Source: an uncultured Clostridia bacterium (GTDB lineage: Bacteria; Bacillota; Clostridia; Oscillospirales; Ruminococcaceae). From it: a stretch of DNA of 18,097 bases. Shown one piece after another: positions 14,317-18,097 of this stretch (positions within the stretch are counted from its first letter, which is position 1; the number at the start of each line of letters is the position of its first letter). The position numbers and the translations under genes are program-made. The stretch lies in NCBI GenBank assembly GCA_946613705.1, contig CAMOFU010000019.1:1-18097 (forward strand), in the 5' to 3' direction. A model generated the notes under the pieces. That model saw nothing but the letters and a program-made list of their open reading frames with translations, was not told where the DNA came from and did no database searches.

Positions 14317-17300
14317 CAGCAGTCACCTCTTTTCATTTCTCTTGTTATGGCCGCCACCTCTTCGAGCAGCTTGTCCTTATCGCTTTTATCTATGAGCAAA
14401 GGATCTCCGCGCAGTACCCTGCCGCAGATATCGTAGTGATCGCACTTGGTGCAGGGGTCGTACTTTTTGCTCATCACGGGCGAGGCAGGGACTTCACCGT
14501 TCATAAGTCTCTCGGCAAGCGAGATAATCTTCCGCTTAACGAATTCCTCAGCACCTTTAAGGAAAGCTTCTTCAACAGGCTGTTTTCCTGTTTTGGCGAT
14601 CCCGCCGTCATTGTTTATGCGTATCGGCATGAATGCACCGCCGTGATCCGTATTGAACGCAGCTATGACGGCAGCATTGTCAACTATAAGTCCGTCAGGC
14701 TTGATGGTTTTTAACCACTGTGCATATGTATTGGGGTCCTCACCCACAGCGGGCGGATCAAGCTTTGCCTCAGGCTCTTTGAGATGAGAATACAGCACCG
14801 CAGCGGGGAGAGCCTCCTCTCTGCTGTCCGTCATGGCAAGCAGGTATATCAGCAGCTGCATATTAAGACCGTGATAAAGCTTATCAAGATCAAATGTGGT
14901 ATTGCCTGTCTTGTAATCAATTATGCGAAAATACTTCTTGCCGTTCGTATCGGTAAAAACATCTGCCCTGTCTATGCTGCCGACAACTTTAACGGTAAGC
15001 TCATCGGACAGCTTCAGTTCAAGAAGGCTCTCGCCGTTCTCCTGTTCGAGTTTGTACTCGAAAAATGCAGGCTCGAACGCAGAGCTCGAAAACTCCTCCT
15101 GAATAAGCTTGACCATCTCAAAGACAGTCTGCTCGTATTTGTCACGCTGAGCGATGAAGGACGGTGTTTTCCCGTAGCTGCCGCCTATCTCCTCTGCTTC
15201 ATAGACCAGAAAGGCAGCGCTTATCTTCTCTTTCAGCTGCTCCTCGGTAAACATGACAAAGTTCTTGTTATAGACCCGTTCGCCGTTTTCCTCCTTCGTC
15301 ATCAGCGATTCAAGGCACCTGTGGAGATAATTCCCCTTTGTCAGCGGGTCAAATCTGATGCTCTGAGGATTCCTGAGCTTTAAACCGTATTTACAGAAGA
15401 ATGAGAACGGGCAGGTATAATAGCTGTTTATATTGGTAGGCGACAGTGTGAGCTTATCGGTGCAGAAAAGCTCACGGGCTGTCTTTTTACGGACCGAGAA
15501 GCCCTCATCATACTTATAGCTCGGCAATGCTGCCAGTCTTGACGCATGATCGGGCGAGCCTTCAAGTGCTTTTTCGACCGAAGCTACTATATCGGCATTC
15601 CTGCGCAGCTCCGAATTGAGCCTTGCTTTATCGGGTGTGTCATCATTGAAGCGGTCTATAGGTACGAGCAGCTCCTTGCTGTGTTCAAGATACTTATAAT
15701 AAGCGGTACCGAACGAAGTGCAGAAGCTGTCAAGCGGGAGCTTTGAGATCATCAAGGGTGAGATACCGCCAAAGAGCTCGGTAAGCTTATCTATCAGCAT
15801 TGAACGTCTTACGGTCTTTCCCGCCGTGTTCGTCTCGGAATACAGGGCATAGAGCTTCTCCTTTGCAAGACAGAGCGTGCGGTATACAACAAGCCTCTCG
15901 TTCTCTGCGCTTTGCAGTGCCGTACCCGAAACAGCGATATCCGCAGCACTCATCTGCTGCTTCTCGCGTTCGGTGAACAGTCCTCCGTGGACAGGCGCAG
16001 CGGGGAACACTCTCTCGTTCATCTCGATCACAAAAAGCACCCTGACATTATCAAGACGCGAGCTCTCTGCATCTGCGAGCCTTACCGCTTCAAGCTTCTG
16101 CGGCGGAGACGAGATATTCATTTTCGAGGTCATAAGCTTGAAAAGCTCAAAAAAGCGTTTGAGCGTGATCTTTCTGTTGCCCAATTCATCATGTATCGTC
16201 TTTACCGCAGAGAATACCGACTGCCATATCTGCCTGCTCGAACGGACAAATTCGAGCTGTGTTTCATTGTCCGAGCCCGCACAGCGTCTTACTACCGAGT
16301 AAACCTGCTTTGAGAACTCTATCTCCTCGAGCAAAGCAAACAGAGCATCACACAGACCTTCAGCAGTCGAGTCTGCTGCGGCAGTCCTGAATCTTTCAAG
16401 CGGCTCTATTATCTTTTTCCTGATATCCTCAAGAGTGGAAGGAACATCGTGCTTTTTGTCGTGAGCGCAGAACGGTTCGAGCCACATATCGCCGTCGATA
16501 TTATAGATCACGCAGTGATCCTCGAGATTGGTGATCTCAATATCATTCAGCGGGAACAGCGGCGACTTTATAAGTCGGAGTATATCATCGGTATGATACT
16601 TCTGAGGCAGCAGACACTCAAACAGATTTTTAAGGAAAATTACCGTGACCGAGCTGTCTGCACGCACACGTCGGTCGCTGAAATACGGGATACCGAAGCG
16701 CTCGAACGAGGATTCTGCGGCAGCTGCACAGGTGCCGAGGTCCCGCGCCGCAACAGCTATCTCACTGTAGGAATAGCCCTCCTCGCTGACAAGTCTCTCT
16801 ATCTCAGCGCAGACATATTCAAGCTCATCATAGATATCATTGGCTGCTGCAACAGTTATCCCTTCGGCAGCTGTTTTTGCTGCTTCCTTCGGCAGCCTTT
16901 CGCCTGTGCAATAGTATCTGTCAATGGCGAGGATAGTATCATGTGCGCCGCAGATGCCGTCAAGCTCAGTGAACGTACAGCTGCAATTGTTATCCCGTGC
17001 AAGCCCGAGCAGCGCAGATTCTGTACGGAGAGTCGCTGCAAACGGTGCGTCAAGGTTCAGCGTTTTTCCCTGCTTATAGCCGAGCAGAGAGACGGTAACA
17101 TCGGCGTGCTGTGAGAGCATCGCCCCGATAAAGCCGAGCTCGTCATAGGAAAAGCTTGTGAATCCGTCAAGGAAAACAGACCGTCCCTTGAAATAGCCGT
17201 TATCCTTTGCGAGCAGGAGCGCGTCTGCAAGTGCAGTAAAGCTGTCGCGCATACCGTGCTTTTCAAGGTCCTCAAGGTAGAGAGAATAGATCCGCGAAAT

Positions 17301-17765
17301 ATCAAAAAGCTTTGAGGTAACGCTTCCTTCAAGACGCTCGGAAGCGATACGCAGATCCTCGGGAGTAATACCGCTGCGAATAAGCTCGGTCACAAGGTCG
17401 ATCATCTCTCCGATAAATCTGCCCTTTCCGAGCGAACGCTTATAATACCTGCATTCCTTTTCGTTCCTGAACTGTTCAACTGCCATGAACATCATAATGA
17501 GCCTGATGTTGGCATCTGCATTTTCATAGGCGCATTTTCCGTATTTATGGCTGATAAGCTCGGCAAGCCGATTAAAGCCCGCAGTCTCGATGCTGTTGAA
17601 CGCCTTCGCGCCGAGTGCGCTGTAGAGCTTTTTATCACACTCAAAGCTGTACTGATCGGGCATTATCACCAGCACATTACCATGCTCCTCCTGTGCCCTG
17701 CGGACTGCATCGCAGAAGGCTTTGTCCCGTTCGCTGTTGAATGCACCTTTTATGATATTAAGCAT
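14316..17765 (-). CDS. addB: ATP-dependent helicase/nuclease subunit B (AddB), Walker A not recognisable
   Basis: Partner of AddA; in the B. subtilis complex this subunit recognises Chi and cuts the 5' strand. The 1149-residue product (B. subtilis-like length) has an inactive-helicase core and a C-terminal RecB-like nuclease: H815, D932 in GSIDRAD, D950 and K952 in IIDYKTGN, and Q970. Four cysteines bracket the nuclease (C785 in YYTCPF; C1105, C1108, C1114 in PCTKCDHYDIC), the AddB iron-sulfur cluster pattern. At the N-terminus, where GxxGSGKT is expected, it reads MLNIIKGAFNSERDKAF, lacking the GK[ST] signature. The start at 17765 is preferred: AGGCGGTGA lies just upstream, and the predicted transcription start (about 17798) rules out the ATG at 17834. 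First gene of addB-addA. Confidence 0.95.
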   Translation of the reverse strand: MLNIIKGAFNSERDKAFCDAVRRAQEEHGNVLVIMPDQYSFECDKKLYSALGAKAFNSIETAGFNRLAELISHKYGKCAYENADANIRLIMMFMAVEQFRNEKECRYYKRSLGKGRFIGEMIDLVTELIRSGITPEDLRIASERLEGSVTSKLFDISRIYSLYLEDLEKHGMRDSFTALADALLLAKDNGYFKGRSVFLDGFTSFSYDELGFIGAMLSQHADVTVSLLGYKQGKTLNLDAPFAATLRTESALLGLARDNNCSCTFTELDGICGAHDTILAIDRYYCTGERLPKEAAKTAAEGITVAAANDIYDELEYVCAEIERLVSEEGYSYSEIAVAARDLGTCAAAAESSFERFGIPYFSDRRVRADSSVTVIFLKNLFECLLPQKYHTDDILRLIKSPLFPLNDIEITNLEDHCVIYNIDGDMWLEPFCAHDKKHDVPSTLEDIRKKIIEPLERFRTAAADSTAEGLCDALFALLEEIEFSKQVYSVVRRCAGSDNETQLEFVRSSRQIWQSVFSAVKTIHDELGNRKITLKRFFELFKLMTSKMNISSPPQKLEAVRLADAESSRLDNVRVLFVIEMNERVFPAAPVHGGLFTEREKQQMSAADIAVSGTALQSAENERLVVYRTLCLAKEKLYALYSETNTAGKTVRRSMLIDKLTELFGGISPLMISKLPLDSFCTSFGTAYYKYLEHSKELLVPIDRFNDDTPDKARLNSELRRNADIVASVEKALEGSPDHASRLAALPSYKYDEGFSVRKKTARELFCTDKLTLSPTNINSYYTCPFSFFCKYGLKLRNPQSIRFDPLTKGNYLHRCLESLMTKEENGERVYNKNFVMFTEEQLKEKISAAFLVYEAEEIGGSYGKTPSFIAQRDKYEQTVFEMVKLIQEEFSSSAFEPAFFEYKLEQENGESLLELKLSDELTVKVVGSIDRADVFTDTNGKKYFRIIDYKTGNTTFDLDKLYHGLNMQLLIYLLAMTDSREEALPAAVLYSHLKEPEAKLDPPAVGEDPNTYAQWLKTIKPDGLIVDNAAVIAAFNTDHGGAFMPIRINNDGGIAKTGKQPVEEAFLKGAEEFVKRKIISLAERLMNGEVPASPVMSKKYDPCTKCDHYDICGRVLRGDPLLIDKSDKDKLLEEVAAITREMKRGDC

Positions 17766-17790
17766 ATTATCACCGCCTGTCCGTTTTATC

Positions 17791-17806
17791 AAGATCATAA
17801 GATCAT
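17791..17806. repeat. Perfect tandem 8-bp repeat at the addB start site
   Basis: AAGATCAT is repeated twice without a gap (17791-17798 and 17799-17806), overlapping the edge of the -10 box and the predicted transcription start. Confidence 0.5.
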
Positions 17807-17834
17807 TGTAACACATCAGCGGCAGGATTGTCAA
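17805..17834 (-). promoter_or_regulatory. Sigma-A promoter of addB-addA
   Basis: The minus strand has a perfect TTGACA (17829-17834), an 18-bp spacer and TACAAT (17805-17810) preceded by TG in the extended -10 position. The predicted start near 17798 gives a leader of about 33 nt. No LexA/DinR-type box (CGAAC-N4-GTTCG) is seen. Confidence 0.75.
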
Positions 17835-17854
17835 TACGCAGAAAAATTCTGTCC

Positions 17855-17900
17855 GATTTTTTGTACAGTCAGATCAAGAAAAAAGCGATCTGAAAAAATC
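17855..17900 (-). other. Two-part stem-loop over the stop codon of the small gene
   Basis: Inner arms TCAGATC (17869-17875) and GATCTGA (17887-17893) are perfect with an 11-nt loop. Outer arms GATTTTT (17855-17861) and AAAAATC (17894-17900) extend the stem past a 7-nt one-sided bulge. The structure contains the stop codon of the 67-codon gene. It lacks a U-run right after it on the minus strand, so it is not a standard terminator. Confidence 0.4.
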
Positions 17901-18077
17901 AAACAATGCGAAGCCGTATTCGACCTCACCTTCATCATTCTGCTCGCAACAGGCGCTCAGGACAAAGGACGGAAAGAACAGCGACCTGTCGAGCTGTGTA
18001 AAGAGCATTCCGCTTAACATCACAGCCGCAGCTGTACCGATCACGATAGATGACCTTATCTTTTCGATGTGTGACAT
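17874..18077 (-). CDS. Small hypothetical membrane or exported protein
   Basis: The product of 67 residues is not recognised. It opens with a short basic stretch (MSHIEKIR), then a hydrophobic segment at about 11-28 (IVIGTAAAVMLSGMLFTQ) that could be a transmembrane helix or uncleaved signal, a second partly hydrophobic stretch (33-44) ending in a Cys pair (43-44), an acidic patch (46-53) and an aromatic C-terminus (FDFFRSLF). That it is a real gene is supported by an excellent site, TTGGAGGT, 8 nt before the ATG. It lies 108 bp upstream of addB on the same strand, but addB has its own promoter between them, so co-function is not implied. Its promoter lies beyond the right edge. Confidence 0.6.
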   Translation of the reverse strand: MSHIEKIRSSIVIGTAAAVMLSGMLFTQLDRSLFFPSFVLSACCEQNDEGEVEYGFALFDFFRSLFS

Positions 18078-18097
18078 AATAATACCTCCAATGAAAG

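Noticed and set aside
11272..17114. Long plus-strand frames such as 11272-11820, 13810-14436, 14784-15383 and 16449-17114
   Set aside because: All lie inside addA or addB on the opposite strand, lack ribosome binding sites and have no recognisable protein character.
17766..17834. Longer AddB start at 17834 or 17798
   Set aside because: The ATG at 17834 is within the promoter -35 and the one at 17798 coincides with the predicted transcription start; AGGCGGTGA supports 17765.

Overview
The window reads as chromosomal core DNA of a low-to-mid-GC clostridial Firmicute, most likely a Ruminococcus-type member of the Oscillospiraceae. The grounds are AGGAGG-type ribosome binding sites, near-consensus sigma-A promoters with 17-18 bp spacers, an AddAB (not RecBCD) recombination nuclease, a glutamate dehydrogenase of the Clostridium symbiosum type, and a secreted amidase carrying surface repeats common in gut clostridia. 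The placement is inference from protein character; no search was run.

Layout. 1-72: the end of an operon and a perfect-consensus promoter that reads out of the left edge on the minus strand. 73-4601 (minus): a three-gene operon transcribed malQ (4-alpha-glucanotransferase), a CDA-superfamily deaminase, then glgP (glucan phosphorylase), with one promoter at 4670-4698. 4773-7055 (minus): an exported, repeat-rich N-acetylmuramoyl-L-alanine amidase with its own promoter. 7056-7484: a 429-bp gap between divergent genes that holds the amidase promoter, the decayed 3' end of an unidentified gene, a 7-bp-period tandem repeat, clustered TTTAC half-sites and the purA promoter and leader. 7485-8774 (plus): purA, a divergent adenylosuccinate synthetase, closed by a strong terminator. 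8975-10327 (minus): gdhA with its own terminator, promoter and a 70-nt leader. 10570-17765 (minus): addB then addA, overlapping by one base, with a promoter just upstream. 17874-18077 (minus): a 67-codon gene for a small membrane or exported protein, unrecognised, starting close to the right edge.

How the genes work together. GlgP and MalQ are the classical pair that takes glycogen or maltodextrin to glucose-1-phosphate. The deaminase is translationally coupled to MalQ and has no obvious place in that pathway. PurA and GdhA are central nitrogen and purine enzymes. AddA and AddB form the double-strand-break resection nuclease; AddB here seems to have lost its Walker A motif.

No defence island, prophage, CRISPR array, IS element or RNA gene was seen. 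I do not claim an undescribed system. The most unusual items are the deaminase inside the glycogen operon, the heptad repeats shared by two regulatory regions, the gene remnant upstream of purA, the palindromic promoter at the left edge, and the small gene upstream of addB.
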